48,832 nucleotides of DNA from CAZDQL01 sp964507325. Its GTDB lineage: Bacteria; Planctomycetota; UBA1135; GCA-002686595. Position 1 is the first letter of the stretch. Every line of letters starts with the position of its first letter. The position numbers were made by a program, and so were the translations under genes. This document shows positions 23,969-33,993 of the stretch, piece by piece. The stretch spans positions 1 through 48,832 of the forward strand of contig CAZDQL010000045.1 of NCBI GenBank assembly GCA_964507325.1, written 5' to 3'. Under the pieces are notes generated by a model that searched no databases, was not told where the DNA came from, and worked only from the letters and a program-made list of their open reading frames with translations.

Positions 23969-25935
23969 TGGTACTGCCCTTCGTCGGCTTCGCCTGGTTC
24001 GTGAACGTCCACCTCTCGGACCTCCTGGCGGGGGACGTGGTGCGCTTCCACCTGCTGTCGATGGCGGCCGACCTGGCCGAGCGCCTCGACGAGGAGATCG
24101 AGGAGCGCCGCACCGACGTGGCCAGTCTGGCCAACGTCCGCTACATGAGCTGGTTCGTGGAGGACATCGACTCCGAGGGGGAGGACACCGACCCCGAGGC
24201 GGAGGACATCGACTCCGAGGGGGCGGAGGACATCGGCTCCGAGGGGCGAGTCTTCGCCTCCGAGGAGGGAGTCTTCGCCCGCGCCGTCCAGAACCAGCTG
24301 GACACCCTGGTGCGCCAAAGCGGCGTGTTCGACTACGTGATCGTGATCGACGCCAGCGGACACGCCGTGGCCACCAACACCTGCTGGCCCGACGGCACCG
24401 GGATGCCCGACGCACTCCTCGCGTACCTCCTGGAACAGGACTTTTCGCCCGAACCCTGGTTCGAGCAGGCCTCCCAGGGCGAGGCCGCGATGCTCGACTT
24501 CCACCCCGTCGACGTGGCCGCCCTGGGGCTGGGGGAGGGACGCCTGGCGGGGGGGTGGTACGTGGGGTGGGCCCACCCGATCGAGTACCACCCCTTCCGC
24601 CCCGACGAGACCGCGGGGGTCGTCCTGGCCCTGATGAACTGGGAGTACATCCAGAAGGCGGTCAGCGACTACGGCGTGCGTCAGCTCGAGGAGCCCGCGG
24701 AGGGTTCGGTGGGCGAGGACATCTTCGAGTCCAGCTACTCCTGGCTCTGGAGCAGTGACGCCGACAAGATCATCGCCCACCCCATGCGCGAGCTCTACGG
24801 CCAGCGCGTCTCGGAGCTCGAGGGGGGAGCGCTGGGGCCACTGGTGGAGGCGGCGCGTTCCTCCGAGTGGGGCATGTACCCCGACTACGAGTTCACGGGA
24901 GTGACCAAGAAGGCGGCCTTCAAGCACTGCCACGGGCCCGAGGAGGGCGGCTTCGGCTGGGTGGTGGGAGTGGGGGTCAACGACGGGGACATCTACGCGC
25001 CGGTGCAGGAGCTCTCCAACTGGCTCTTCACCTCCTCGGCGGTGATCCTCGCCCTGGCCGTGCTCTTCACCTTCTACGTCGCGCACCGCACGACGCGCCC
25101 CATCCGCGAGCTCGAAGCCCACACCCGACTGGTGGGCTGCGGCGACCTCGACACGCGTCTCGCCGTGCGTTCCGGGGACGAGCTGGGGCAGCTCGCCGAC
25201 TCCTTCAACCGCATGACCACCGAGCTGAAGGAGAACCGCGAGCAGTTGGTGGCCGCCGAGAAGGAGGCCGCCTGGCGCGAGATGGCGCGCCAAGTGGCCC
25301 ACGAGATCAAGAACCCCCTGACCCCCATCAGCCTCTCCGCCAGCCTCCTGCACCGCAGTTGGGCCGAGAAGAGCCCCGAGTTCGACAGCATCCTCGAGCG
25401 CACCATCGAGCTGATCCAGCGGCAGGTCGAGAACATGCGTGAAGTGGTGCGCGACTTCTACGCCTTCGCCGGGGAGCACCGCGATCGGCGTGCGGTGGAC
25501 GTGATCGCCCTGCTCGACTCCCTGCTCGAGCTCAATTCGGCGCTGGCCGACGAGCGCGGGGTACGCCTGCACCGCCCCGAGGAGAGCGAGCCCGTCCTGG
25601 TGAGAGCCGATCCCGACGAGCTCTCGCGCGCCCTCCTGAACCTGATCACCAACGCCCTGGCGGCGATGCCCGACGGCGGGGACCTGTTCCTGGCGGTGGA
25701 GGCGGAGGACGGCCGCGTGAGGATCGAGGTGCGCGACACGGGCTCGGGGATCGATACCGAGGTCCTGGACCGCCTCTTCGAGCCCTACTTCACCACCCGC
25801 AGCAGCGGGACGGGCCTGGGCCTGGCGATCGTGCGACGCATCGTCGAGGACCTGGACGGCCAGGTCGAGCTCCGCAACGTCGACTCCGGCCCCGGAGCCG
25901 TGGCCCACGTGGTGTTGCCACGCTGGGAGGCGTGA
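23920..25935 (+). CDS. Membrane sensor histidine kinase (NtrY-like)
   Basis: This is a 671-residue protein. A membrane helix at about 8-28 and another near 365-390 enclose a ~335-residue periplasmic sensor region that looks like a double-Cache fold. It carries an acidic seven-residue repeat at about 81-109. A HAMP linker follows (RPIRELEAHTRLVGCGDLDTR). VAHEIKNPLTPI holds the predicted phosphoacceptor His461. The N box lies near LLNLITNALAAM, the G1 box is DTGSGI and the G2 box is GTGLGLAI. The HEIKNPLTPI style and domain order match NtrY-type kinases. No response regulator is adjacent. The start codon sits 8 nt after a TAGAAT box with no Shine-Dalgarno. The ligand is unknown. Confidence 0.92.
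   Translation: MIRRISTKWVLAVLAAVVLPFVGFAWFVNVHLSDLLAGDVVRFHLLSMAADLAERLDEEIEERRTDVASLANVRYMSWFVEDIDSEGEDTDPEAEDIDSEGAEDIGSEGRVFASEEGVFARAVQNQLDTLVRQSGVFDYVIVIDASGHAVATNTCWPDGTGMPDALLAYLLEQDFSPEPWFEQASQGEAAMLDFHPVDVAALGLGEGRLAGGWYVGWAHPIEYHPFRPDETAGVVLALMNWEYIQKAVSDYGVRQLEEPAEGSVGEDIFESSYSWLWSSDADKIIAHPMRELYGQRVSELEGGALGPLVEAARSSEWGMYPDYEFTGVTKKAAFKHCHGPEEGGFGWVVGVGVNDGDIYAPVQELSNWLFTSSAVILALAVLFTFYVAHRTTRPIRELEAHTRLVGCGDLDTRLAVRSGDELGQLADSFNRMTTELKENREQLVAAEKEAAWREMARQVAHEIKNPLTPISLSASLLHRSWAEKSPEFDSILERTIELIQRQVENMREVVRDFYAFAGEHRDRRAVDVIALLDSLLELNSALADERGVRLHRPEESEPVLVRADPDELSRALLNLITNALAAMPDGGDLFLAVEAEDGRVRIEVRDTGSGIDTEVLDRLFEPYFTTRSSGTGLGLAIVRRIVEDLDGQVELRNVDSGPGAVAHVVLPRWEA
24160..24246 (+). 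repeat. Four in-frame 21-bp repeats encoding an acidic motif
   Basis: Units begin at 24160, 24181, 24202 and 24226 (the third is extended by one codon). They encode ED-I/T-D/G-S/P-E-G/A inside the kinase sensor region, and repeat number could vary between strains. Confidence 0.85.
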
Positions 25936-25968
25936 GCCGACCCGCAGTGCGCCCCGCGGGAGGGACGA

Positions 25969-26436
25969 CTACACCGAGGCGGAGAAGGCGAGCACCTTCG
26001 GCCGCACCAGGCGCTCGAAGTCCGTGTAGGCGAGTTGGATCAGTTCGGTGTGGGTCCCGGCGCTGAAGGCGATCTGCTCGTCCTCGGTGAGGGTCTGCGC
26101 CACGTACACGTCCATTCCGTAGAGGTTCCCGAAGGGGGGCATGGCACCCACCTCGCAACCGGGGAACAGCTCGCGGAACTCGACCTCCGTGGCCAGCTCC
26201 ACCTTGCGTGCCCCGGTGCCCTCCTCCAGGAGCCGTAGGTCGGCGCGGAAGGAAGCGGGCAGCACCGCCATCGCCAACGCACCGTCCAGCTTGATGATCA
26301 CGGTCTTGGCGATCTCCCGGCCGGGGATGTGTGCCGCGGCGGCGATCGTCTGCGCCGTGAAGGCGGGGGAGTGAGTGAGGGTGGTGTACTCGACCCCCTG
26401 GTCATCCAGGTACTTTCGGAGTCTTCTGACCGGCAT
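25969..26436 (-). CDS. YbaK/ProX-type aminoacyl-tRNA deacylase
   Basis: This 155-residue protein belongs to the YbaK/prolyl-tRNA-editing superfamily, whose members hydrolyse wrongly charged aminoacyl-tRNA in trans in the cytoplasm. Family features include a short helix and strand start (LRKYLDDQGVEYTTLTHSPAFTAQ) and AKTVIIKLDGALAMAVLPA with its conserved Lys pair. GCEVGAMPPFGNLYGMDVYV carries the usual G-x-x-P-P loop, and FSAGTHTELIQLAYTDFERLV closes it. An ideal AGGAGG lies 7 nt before the ATG at 26436. The ATG at 26442 touches the Shine-Dalgarno and was rejected. The amino acid edited is not clear. It is convergent with the kinase gene. Confidence 0.87.
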   Translation of the reverse strand: MPVRRLRKYLDDQGVEYTTLTHSPAFTAQTIAAAAHIPGREIAKTVIIKLDGALAMAVLPASFRADLRLLEEGTGARKVELATEVEFRELFPGCEVGAMPPFGNLYGMDVYVAQTLTEDEQIAFSAGTHTELIQLAYTDFERLVRPKVLAFSASV

Positions 26437-26520
26437 GGCCATACCTCCTGTGTCTGTCCGAAAGCTGGGGATCGCAGACCATCGTACCCCGCCACCCCCG
26501 TTTCCGCCGGGTTGGAAGGT

Positions 26521-27423
26521 CTAGTGCCCCAGGCCCTCGCCGGCGGCGGCCGCCGTGGGGGCGTAGACCCCCGTGAGCGCGTGGAGGGTGGAGCGCAGCA
26601 GCGGCAGGTTGGCGGCGTCGTTGGGGTCGGAGGAGGACTCCAGGACCCCGTACAGCCCGACCAGTTCCGCGAGCGCCCTGCGTCTCCCTTCGACGCCGCA
26701 CTCGGCGAGTCCCTTGCAGGCGAGGATCGCGTACCAGGGGTGTCGCGCCGGGGCGGTCTCCCGAGGGAGGGTGTCGCCGTTCCGGTAGGCGCCGCACAGC
26801 TCTTCCACCAGCGACTCGAAGGCCGATCGGGCACGCTGCTTCTCGCCGAGCTCGAAGAGGGCCCGCGCGGCGGCGCTGCGCGTGAAGGGATTGGGCCTGT
26901 CGGTCAGCTCGGAGAGCGCCGGCAGCGCCGATCGGAGGCGCAGCACGCCGACCTCGTAGGCGGCGTAGCCCGCCAGCGGATCCGGGCTCTCCAGCTCCGC
27001 CAGCAAGCGTCGCTCCAGCTCGGGATCCGTGCGGTCGACCCGCCGCTGGTCGTGGTACCCGGCGAAGACCAGCGGCAGATCTTCGGGATCGACCGGCAGC
27101 CAGTAGTCGTACAGCTCGTGGATCGCCCGGCCCCTCACGATCGGATCGGGGTCGTCGAGGAGGCGCCGCAGGTACGCCACCAGATCCTCGTTCGGCCCGT
27201 AGGCGAAGTAGGTGACCTCGGTCAGGACCCGCCGGCGGATGGCGGGGGAGGGGGCGTTCGCCCGCGCCTCGAAGAGGTCGACCCGGGCGGCCACCCGCGG
27301 GTAGTCGCGCGCCAGGATCGGGTCCACGCAGGCGGGGGTGGCGTCCACCGGCCCCACGGACCCGGTCACCTGGAGCAGGGCCCCGGCGAGGGGCAGAAGG
27401 GCTCCGACGAATATCACAAGCAT
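26521..27423 (-). CDS. Exported HEAT-like repeat protein
   Basis: This is a 300-residue protein. The ATG at 27423 follows a GGTGGAGG Shine-Dalgarno and gives a signal-peptide-like start (MLVIFVGALLPLAGALLQVTG). An in-frame start at 27477 lacks this and was rejected. The mature part is helical, with Ala/Leu/Arg-rich units such as PNPFTRSAAARALFELGEK and DPDPIVRGRAIHELYDY, where proline begins a helix pair as in HEAT or PBS-lyase repeats. No catalytic motif is seen. It lies 84 bp upstream of the YbaK-type gene on the same strand and diverges from the giant secreted protein gene. Its role is unknown. Confidence 0.72.
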   Translation of the reverse strand: MLVIFVGALLPLAGALLQVTGSVGPVDATPACVDPILARDYPRVAARVDLFEARANAPSPAIRRRVLTEVTYFAYGPNEDLVAYLRRLLDDPDPIVRGRAIHELYDYWLPVDPEDLPLVFAGYHDQRRVDRTDPELERRLLAELESPDPLAGYAAYEVGVLRLRSALPALSELTDRPNPFTRSAAARALFELGEKQRARSAFESLVEELCGAYRNGDTLPRETAPARHPWYAILACKGLAECGVEGRRRALAELVGLYGVLESSSDPNDAANLPLLRSTLHALTGVYAPTAAAAGEGLGH

Positions 27424-27500
27424 GCTGTCCTCCACCCCCATTCTCGTCCGCGTGCGGCGATCGGGCGCAACCGCCATGTAACGGTCCGAGGGAGCCGGGC

Positions 27501-27506
27501 TAGTAT
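27501..27506 (+). promoter_or_regulatory. Possible -10 element TAGTAT before the giant gene
   Basis: TAGTAT lies in the divergent gap, about 150 bp before the ATG at 27656. The leader would be about 140 nt. No good -35 box is seen. Confidence 0.3.
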
Positions 27507-27655
27507 GCAGCCTCCCCGGCGGCCCCCGGCCCGCGGAGCGCCCGCTCGAATCTCACATGATCCTTTCAGGGCGTGGGCCGTTGGCAGGAGACCCGGCACC
27601 GTTTCACTTCAGCCGATCCCGGCCCGACTCTCCACGAACACGGCAGGACGTACCG

Positions 27656-30600
27656 ATGCGCTGGAACCCGCTCCAATCCCTGTTCCTCCTCCCCCTGCTC
27701 ACGGTCATGGCGGCCCCGGCGGCCGCCCAGGGGACGCCCATCGGCTTCGAGGAGGAGTTCGCCCTCGCGACCGATCGCGCCCTGGCCCTCGAGCAGCTCA
27801 TCCCGGGCACCCAGGAGTACTACTACTACCACTGCCTGCACCACCAGAACACGGGTGCCTTCGACGAGGTGGGGCCCCTGCTGGACCAGTGGATCAACCG
27901 CCACGGCCGCGGCGAATGGGTGGAGGAGATCGAGAACCGCCAGGCGCTCTTGACCTTCGATCGCAATCCGGGGGCCGCCCTGGCCTTCCTGCGCCAGCGC
28001 CTGGGCCTGCGCTTCAGCCACCAGCGAGAGGTGAGTGGCGGCAAGCCGGACCTGCCCACGCGACTCGATCCGAGGCTGATCTCGCCCGCGGCCCTGACCC
28101 GCCGCGCCCTGGAGCGCCACCGCGGCTCGTTGGACGGCTTCCGGGACTCGGCCCTCCTGTCCCTGATCGGGAGCGACTTCGACGACGACCTCCTGATGAG
28201 CCTCCTGCGGCGTCTGGAGCGCCCGGACCTCCCCAACCTGCCCGCCCTGGTGGTGCGCAACCTGCGCCACCGCCAGAGTGACGGCTTCGGATCCCTCGAC
28301 ATCCACGAGGACCTGCTGCTCGATCAGCTCGAGGAGTGCGTCCGGCTCGCTCCCGACCTCTTGAACGAGACGGGCTTCATCCACGTCTACCTCGAGCGTC
28401 TGGCGCCGAACCCCGACGTGCAGTGGCGCTACGACGTGCGGGAGCGCGAGGCCTACCTCCAGCGCCTGGAGGCCTTCACCGACCGCCTGGCTCCCGCTCA
28501 CAACTCCCTCGCGGCCCACGTCCTGCACCACCGCCTGGTCCACGACCTGGCCCTGGGCAAGCCCGACCGGGAGCGCTTCATGGCCTACCTGCGACTGCCG
28601 CGCGATTCGGGGTACGTCAATCCCAAGTACCTGCGGCGGCGCGTGCGCGGCGACCAGCTGGTGGACCCGGAGCGCGATTACCCGACCGAGCTGGATTCGA
28701 TCGGGAACGACGAGCAGCTGGTGCGCGCCTACCTGGCGCACTTCTTCGCCAGCGAGGACTCCTACGCGCCCTACGCCGAGTACGTGCGGGAGGACTACCT
28801 GAAGCGCCTCTTCGCCGAGACCAAGATCCTGGCCGGGAGTGGGGACATGGAGCGCTGGTACTCCCTGCTCGACGATCCCGCCTACTACGAGGCGCTCAAG
28901 CAGCGCGTCGAGATCGAGTTCCCACCCACCCAGCGGACGTACTTCGCCACCCAGGAGCCGGTGACGATCGACGTCGACCTGAAGAACGTCGACACCCTGC
29001 TGGTCAAGGTCTTCGAGATCAACACCTTGAACTTCCACGTCGCGGAGGAGCGCGAGGTCGACGCCTCGATCAATCTCGACGGCCTGGTCCCCAACGAGGA
29101 GCACACCTTCGAGTACGAGGTGAACCCGCTGCGCCGCGTGCAGCGCCAGTTCAGCTTCCCCGCGCTCGAGCGGCCCGGCACCTACGTGGTGGAGTTCATC
29201 GGCAACGGCACCTCCAGCCGGGCGGTGATCCGCAAGGGGCGCCTGCAGTACCTGGCGCGGCTGGGCGCCGCCGGCCACGTCTTCAAGGTGTTCGACGAGT
29301 CCGGCCGTCACCTGCGCGACGCATCGATCCACTTCGGCGGGCGCGAGTATCCCGCCGACGACTCGGGGGAGGTGCTCCTGCCCTACTCCACCGACGGGGA
29401 CCGCCGGGCGATCGTCTTGAGCCACGGCCCCCTCTCGACCCTCGAGGACTTCCAGCACCGGGAGGAGCGCTACGCCCTGCGCGCGGGGATCTTCCTCGAG
29501 CGAGAGACGTTGCTCACCCGCCAGAAGGCGAAGATCGTCGTGCGCCCGCGGCTCGCGCTGAACGGCGAGGCGGTCAGCCTCGAGCTGCTCGAGGATCCCC
29601 TGCTGACGATCACCTCCCACGATCGGGACGGGGTCGCCTCGACCCTCGACGTGCGCGACCTCGAGCTCAGTGCCGAGCAGGAGTTGGTGCACGAGATCCA
29701 GGTGCCCCAGGACCTGGCCTCCCTCAGCGTGAGCCTGCGCGGGCGCGTGCGCAGCCTGAGCCGCGGGGAGACGCTCGACCTGGAGAGCTCCTCGGCGCGG
29801 TTCCTGGTCAGCGCCATCGACGCCACGGCGCAGACCTCGAGCCCCCTGCTGGGCCACACCGCGTCGGGCTACGTCCTCGACGTGCTCGGCAAGAGCGGCG
29901 AGCCGAAGGTGGATCGGGCGGTCGAAGTCACCCTGACGCACCGCGACTACACCGACCCGCTCTCGGTCACCCTCAAGACCGACGGGCGCGGACGCATCGA
30001 GCTGGGGGACCTGGAGGGGATCACCCACGTGCAGGCCTCGGGGCTGCCGGACGGCTTCGGCGCCTGGACCCTGCCCACTCCGACCCGCGACTACCCCACG
30101 TATCTCCAGGGCGTGGCGGGGCACACGATCCGCGTGCCCTACCAGGGGAGCGCCGCGGCGGTCTCGCGCTCGGTGGCCTCGCTGCTCGAGGTGCGCGGGG
30201 GGGCATTCGTGCGCGACCGGCGCCACCACCTGGCCCTGGTGGACGGCTTCCTCGAGCTGCGCGACCTCCCCGCCGGGGACTACGACCTGTGGCTGGAGGA
30301 GATCGGTCGGGGGATCGGGATCATGGTCACCGCCGGCGAAGCCCGCCAGGGATGGGCCTTCGGTCGCGACCGCATCCTGGAGCTCGCCGGTCGCGGCGCG
30401 CTGCACGTCACCCGCATCGACGCCGCAGGGGAGGAGCTCCTGATCCAGCTGGCGAACGCGCGGGAGGACGCGCGCGTGCACGTGGTCACCACCCGCTACC
30501 TGACCCCCTTCGACCCCTTCCGGAGCCTGGCCGTCGCGCCGACGAGGGTTCCCTGGGACACGGATGTGGTGCATCCCGAGTCCACCTACCACTCGGGGCG

Positions 30601-33600
30601 CGAGATCGGGGACGAGTACCGCTACATCCTGGAACGGCGCTACGCCAAGAAGTTCCCGGGCAACATGCTGCGCCGCCCCGGGTTGATCCTGAACCCGTGG
30701 GCCCTGGAGGAGACCCGCTCCGCGATCGGGATGGGCGGGGGCGCGGGGGGTAGCTTCGGCGGCAAGAAGGGGGCGCGCGCCAGCGCTGGCGGAGGGGCGT
30801 CCGCCGGGCCCAGCACGGGCCGCACCAGTTCCCCGGGGATCTTCCCCAACCTGGACTTCCTGCCCGAGCCCGCGGTGCTGCTCACCAACCTGCGCCCCGA
30901 CGGAGAGGGCCTGGTGCGCGTGCCCCTCGCGGAGCTCGGCCCCGGTCAGCTCGTGCACGCCGTGGCGGTCGACCAGGAGAGCACCGTCTACGCCTGTCTC
31001 CCGCTCGCCGAGCGCTCCCTGGAGCCCAGGGACCGGCGCCTGCCGGCGTCCCTCGACCCCGAGCGCCACCTCACCCAGCAGCGCGCCATCGAGTTCGTCG
31101 ACGCCGGCGAGACCACGGTGGTGGAGGACGTCTCCACCTCCGAGGCGCAGACCTTCGACTCCCTGGCGGGGGTCTTCCAGCTGCTCCAGACCCTGGGCGG
31201 CGCCGAGGACCTGGGCCAGTTCGCCTTCCTCCTGCGCTGGCCGGAGCTCTCCGAGGAGGAGCGGGCGGAGCTCTACTCGCGCTACGCCTGCCACGAGCTG
31301 CACTTCTTCCTGCACCAGAAGGACCCGACCTTCTTCGACGAGGTGATCCGCCCCTACCTGGCGCACAAGGCGCACAAGACCTTCCTCGACCAGTGGCTGC
31401 TCGAGGAGGACCTCAGCGGCTATCTGGATCCCTGGGCCTTCGCGCGCCTGAACGTGGTGGAGCGCATCCTCCTGGCCCGGCGCATCGAAGGGGAGGGGGA
31501 GGCCGGGGCGCGCCACCTGCGCGAGCTCCTGGAGCTGGTTCCCCCCGATCCGGTGCGCGACGCCCTGCTCTTCGAGACCGCCCTGGCGGGCGCTGCGATG
31601 GACACCGCCCCGAGCCTGGGGACGCGCTTGGCGGCCGCGGGGGAGCTGGCACGCGCTGCGCTCGAACCCGCCGCCTCCGCCGCTGCGCCGGGGGGCCCCG
31701 CCTCTCCGGGACCCGCCCGCCCCAAGGCCCGTGGGCGCAAGCGCGCGGAGGAACTCAAGGAGGAGCTCGCCGCCGACTTCGAGGAGGAGGGCCTCGAGCT
31801 GGCCGACAAGGACGCGGGCCGCATGGACGACTTGGCGCGCCGCAAGCAGCTACGCCAGCTCTACCGCGCGCCGGAGCAGACGCGCCAGTACGTCGAGCAC
31901 AACTACTGGCACCGGCGCATCGAGGAGCAGGACGGCGACCTGATCGACATCAACGCCTTCTGGCTCGACTTCGCCGGGGCGCGCCCCGGGGAGCCCTTCT
32001 TCTCGGTCCACTTCCCCCAGGCGACCGGCAACTTCGCGGAGATGATGCTGGCCCTGGCGGTCCTGGACCTGCCCTTCGAAGCGGGGGAGCACACGATCGA
32101 GACCGAGGGCAAGCGCCTCAGCCTGAGCGCGGCCAGCCCCCTGCTCATGGTGCGCAAGCAGATCCGGGAGGCGGGGCCGGCGGCGGAGGCGTTGCCCCTG
32201 CTCATCAGCCAGGACTTCTTCCGCCTCGACGACCGCTACCACCACGAGGGCAACCAGCGCCACGACAAGTACGTCACCGGCGAGTTCCTGGTGGACGTGG
32301 CCTACGGCTGCCGGGTGGTGTTGACCAACCCCACCTCCTCGCCGCGCGACGTCGAGCTCCTGCTGCAGATCCCGCAGGGCGCCCTCCCCGTCCAAGGCGG
32401 CTTCGAGACCCGCGGTTTGGAGGTGCGCGTCGAGCCCTACGGCACCCAAGCCCTCGAGTTCGCCTTCTACTTCCCCGGCCCGGGGGACTTCGCCCACTAC
32501 CCCGCCCACGTGGGTCGTGACGGCGCCCTGATCGCCTCCGTCGAGCCGGTGCGCCTGGAGGTGGTGACCGAGCCCAGCTCGGTGGACACCGGCTCCTGGG
32601 AGTACCTCTCCCAGAACGGCAGCCCCGAGGAGGTCCTGACCTTCCTGGAGGGAGCCAATCCCCAGCGCCTCGACCTGGCGAAGATCGCCTGGCGCATGCG
32701 TGACCGCAGCTTCTTCGAGGCGGTGGTCTCCGAGTTGCGCAGGCGTCACGTCTACGACCACGTGCTGTGGTCCTACGGCCTCCACCACGGAGCCGTGCCC
32801 ACCGCGCGCGAGTACCTGCGCCACGCAGGGGGTTTCCTGTCGCGCTGCGGCTCCTACCTCGACTCACCCCTGGTGACGATCGATCCGGTCGAGCGCCGCG
32901 CCTGGCAGATGATGGAGTACGAGCCGCTCTTCAACCCGCGCGCCCACCGCTTCGGCCGGCAGCGCGTGATCCTGAACCACGATTTGGCGCGGCAGTACCG
33001 CTCCCTGATGGAGATCCTCGCCTATCGCCCGCGGCTCGACAGCGCCGACTGGATGACGGTCACCTACTACCTGCTCTTGCAGGACCGCGTCGAGGAGGCC
33101 CTGGCGAGCTTCGCGCGGGTCGATCGGGCAGAGCTCCCCTGGGACCTGCAGTACGACTACATGCGCGCCTACCTCGACTTCTTCAGCGAGGAACACGCCC
33201 TGGCCCGCGGAATCGCCGAGCGCTACCGCGACTACCCGGTCAAGCGCTGGCGCGGGATGTTCCGGGAAGTGTTGAGTCAGCTCGACGAGGCCCAGGGCGC
33301 AGCCCCCGAAGGCGGTGATCCCGACGATCGCACCCAGCGGCAGACCGCCCTGGCCGCCAGCGAGCCGGCCCTGGAGCTCACCGTCGAGGCGCGCCGGGTC
33401 ACCGTCGGCTACCAGAACCTGAAGAGCTGCGAGGTGAGCTACTACGAGATGGACATCGAGTTCCTCTTCTCGACCAGCCCCTTCGTCCAGCAGGGCTCGG
33501 GGTCCTTCTCCTACGTGCGACCCAACCGCACCGACCGCGTGCCCCTGCCCGCGGAGGGGAGCGAGGTCGTCTTCGACCTCCCGCGCGAGCTCCAGAGCGC

Positions 33601-33937
33601 CAACGTGCTCGTGGAGGTGCGCGGCGAGGGGATCGTGCGGCGTCAGGCCTACTACGCCAACGCCCTCGCGGTGCAGATGATCGAGAGCTACGGGCAGCTC
33701 ACGGTGACCCACGAGCAGACCGGGAAACCCCTGCCACGGGTGTACGTCAAGGTCTTCTCCCGCACCGGCGACGGCTCGGTGCGCTTCTACAAGGACGGCT
33801 ACACCGACCTGCGCGGGCGCTTCGACTACGCCTCCCTCTCGGGCCAGGGGGGCGGGAGCGTGGAGCGCTTCGCGATCCTCGTCCTGAGCGAGTCGGACGG
33901 GGCCGTCATCCGCGAGGTGGCGCCACCCACGGAGTGA
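27656..33937 (+). CDS. Giant secreted protein of 2,093 residues, beta-sandwich-rich, function unknown
   Basis: The ATG at 27656 gives a clear signal peptide (to about residue 25, AAAAQ cleavage region). Residues ~30-420 are mostly helical and Tyr/His/Arg-rich. Residues ~430-800 look like repeated beta-sandwich domains: TYFATQEPVTIDVDLKNVDT and RPGTYVVEFIGNGTSSRAVI resemble MG-type domains of alpha-2-macroglobulin-like proteins. A Gly/Ser/Ala linker is at ~1025-1060. Beta-rich segments follow at ~1550-1650, and a carboxypeptidase-regulatory-like domain ends the chain (~1990-2093, YGQLTVTHEQTGKPLPRVYV). No thioester motif (CGEQ) is seen. It may be a surface or periplasmic scaffold or protease-interacting protein. 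A long unrelated open frame on the other strand was rejected. Confidence 0.75.
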   Translation: MRWNPLQSLFLLPLLTVMAAPAAAQGTPIGFEEEFALATDRALALEQLIPGTQEYYYYHCLHHQNTGAFDEVGPLLDQWINRHGRGEWVEEIENRQALLTFDRNPGAALAFLRQRLGLRFSHQREVSGGKPDLPTRLDPRLISPAALTRRALERHRGSLDGFRDSALLSLIGSDFDDDLLMSLLRRLERPDLPNLPALVVRNLRHRQSDGFGSLDIHEDLLLDQLEECVRLAPDLLNETGFIHVYLERLAPNPDVQWRYDVREREAYLQRLEAFTDRLAPAHNSLAAHVLHHRLVHDLALGKPDRERFMAYLRLPRDSGYVNPKYLRRRVRGDQLVDPERDYPTELDSIGNDEQLVRAYLAHFFASEDSYAPYAEYVREDYLKRLFAETKILAGSGDMERWYSLLDDPAYYEALKQRVEIEFPPTQRTYFATQEPVTIDVDLKNVDTLLVKVFEINTLNFHVAEEREVDASINLDGLVPNEEHTFEYEVNPLRRVQRQFSFPALERPGTYVVEFIGNGTSSRAVIRKGRLQYLARLGAAGHVFKVFDESGRHLRDASIHFGGREYPADDSGEVLLPYSTDGDRRAIVLSHGPLSTLEDFQHREERYALRAGIFLERETLLTRQKAKIVVRPRLALNGEAVSLELLEDPLLTITSHDRDGVASTLDVRDLELSAEQELVHEIQVPQDLASLSVSLRGRVRSLSRGETLDLESSSARFLVSAIDATAQTSSPLLGHTASGYVLDVLGKSGEPKVDRAVEVTLTHRDYTDPLSVTLKTDGRGRIELGDLEGITHVQASGLPDGFGAWTLPTPTRDYPTYLQGVAGHTIRVPYQGSAAAVSRSVASLLEVRGGAFVRDRRHHLALVDGFLELRDLPAGDYDLWLEEIGRGIGIMVTAGEARQGWAFGRDRILELAGRGALHVTRIDAAGEELLIQLANAREDARVHVVTTRYLTPFDPFRSLAVAPTRVPWDTDVVHPESTYHSGREIGDEYRYILERRYAKKFPGNMLRRPGLILNPWALEETRSAIGMGGGAGGSFGGKKGARASAGGGASAGPSTGRTSSPGIFPNLDFLPEPAVLLTNLRPDGEGLVRVPLAELGPGQLVHAVAVDQESTVYACLPLAERSLEPRDRRLPASLDPERHLTQQRAIEFVDAGETTVVEDVSTSEAQTFDSLAGVFQLLQTLGGAEDLGQFAFLLRWPELSEEERAELYSRYACHELHFFLHQKDPTFFDEVIRPYLAHKAHKTFLDQWLLEEDLSGYLDPWAFARLNVVERILLARRIEGEGEAGARHLRELLELVPPDPVRDALLFETALAGAAMDTAPSLGTRLAAAGELARAALEPAASAAAPGGPASPGPARPKARGRKRAEELKEELAADFEEEGLELADKDAGRMDDLARRKQLRQLYRAPEQTRQYVEHNYWHRRIEEQDGDLIDINAFWLDFAGARPGEPFFSVHFPQATGNFAEMMLALAVLDLPFEAGEHTIETEGKRLSLSAASPLLMVRKQIREAGPAAEALPLLISQDFFRLDDRYHHEGNQRHDKYVTGEFLVDVAYGCRVVLTNPTSSPRDVELLLQIPQGALPVQGGFETRGLEVRVEPYGTQALEFAFYFPGPGDFAHYPAHVGRDGALIASVEPVRLEVVTEPSSVDTGSWEYLSQNGSPEEVLTFLEGANPQRLDLAKIAWRMRDRSFFEAVVSELRRRHVYDHVLWSYGLHHGAVPTAREYLRHAGGFLSRCGSYLDSPLVTIDPVERRAWQMMEYEPLFNPRAHRFGRQRVILNHDLARQYRSLMEILAYRPRLDSADWMTVTYYLLLQDRVEEALASFARVDRAELPWDLQYDYMRAYLDFFSEEHALARGIAERYRDYPVKRWRGMFREVLSQLDEAQGAAPEGGDPDDRTQRQTALAASEPALELTVEARRVTVGYQNLKSCEVSYYEMDIEFLFSTSPFVQQGSGSFSYVRPNRTDRVPLPAEGSEVVFDLPRELQSANVLVEVRGEGIVRRQAYYANALAVQMIESYGQLTVTHEQTGKPLPRVYVKVFSRTGDGSVRFYKDGYTDLRGRFDYASLSGQGGGSVERFAILVLSESDGAVIREVAPPTE

Positions 33938-33993
33938 CGCGGGGCGGGGGACTAAGGCCTTACCCGCACGAAACTGGGCCCAAGGAGGCTCGC

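Noticed and set aside
24160..24246. CRISPR-like short repeats
   Set aside because: They are contiguous, in frame and without spacers, and encode an acidic protein repeat.
27566..31516. Very long open frame on the minus strand (over 1,300 codons) opposite the giant secreted gene
   Set aside because: GC-rich codon bias makes antisense frames open; the translation is Val/Leu/His/Gln/Gly-rich without motifs, while the plus frame has a signal peptide and domains.
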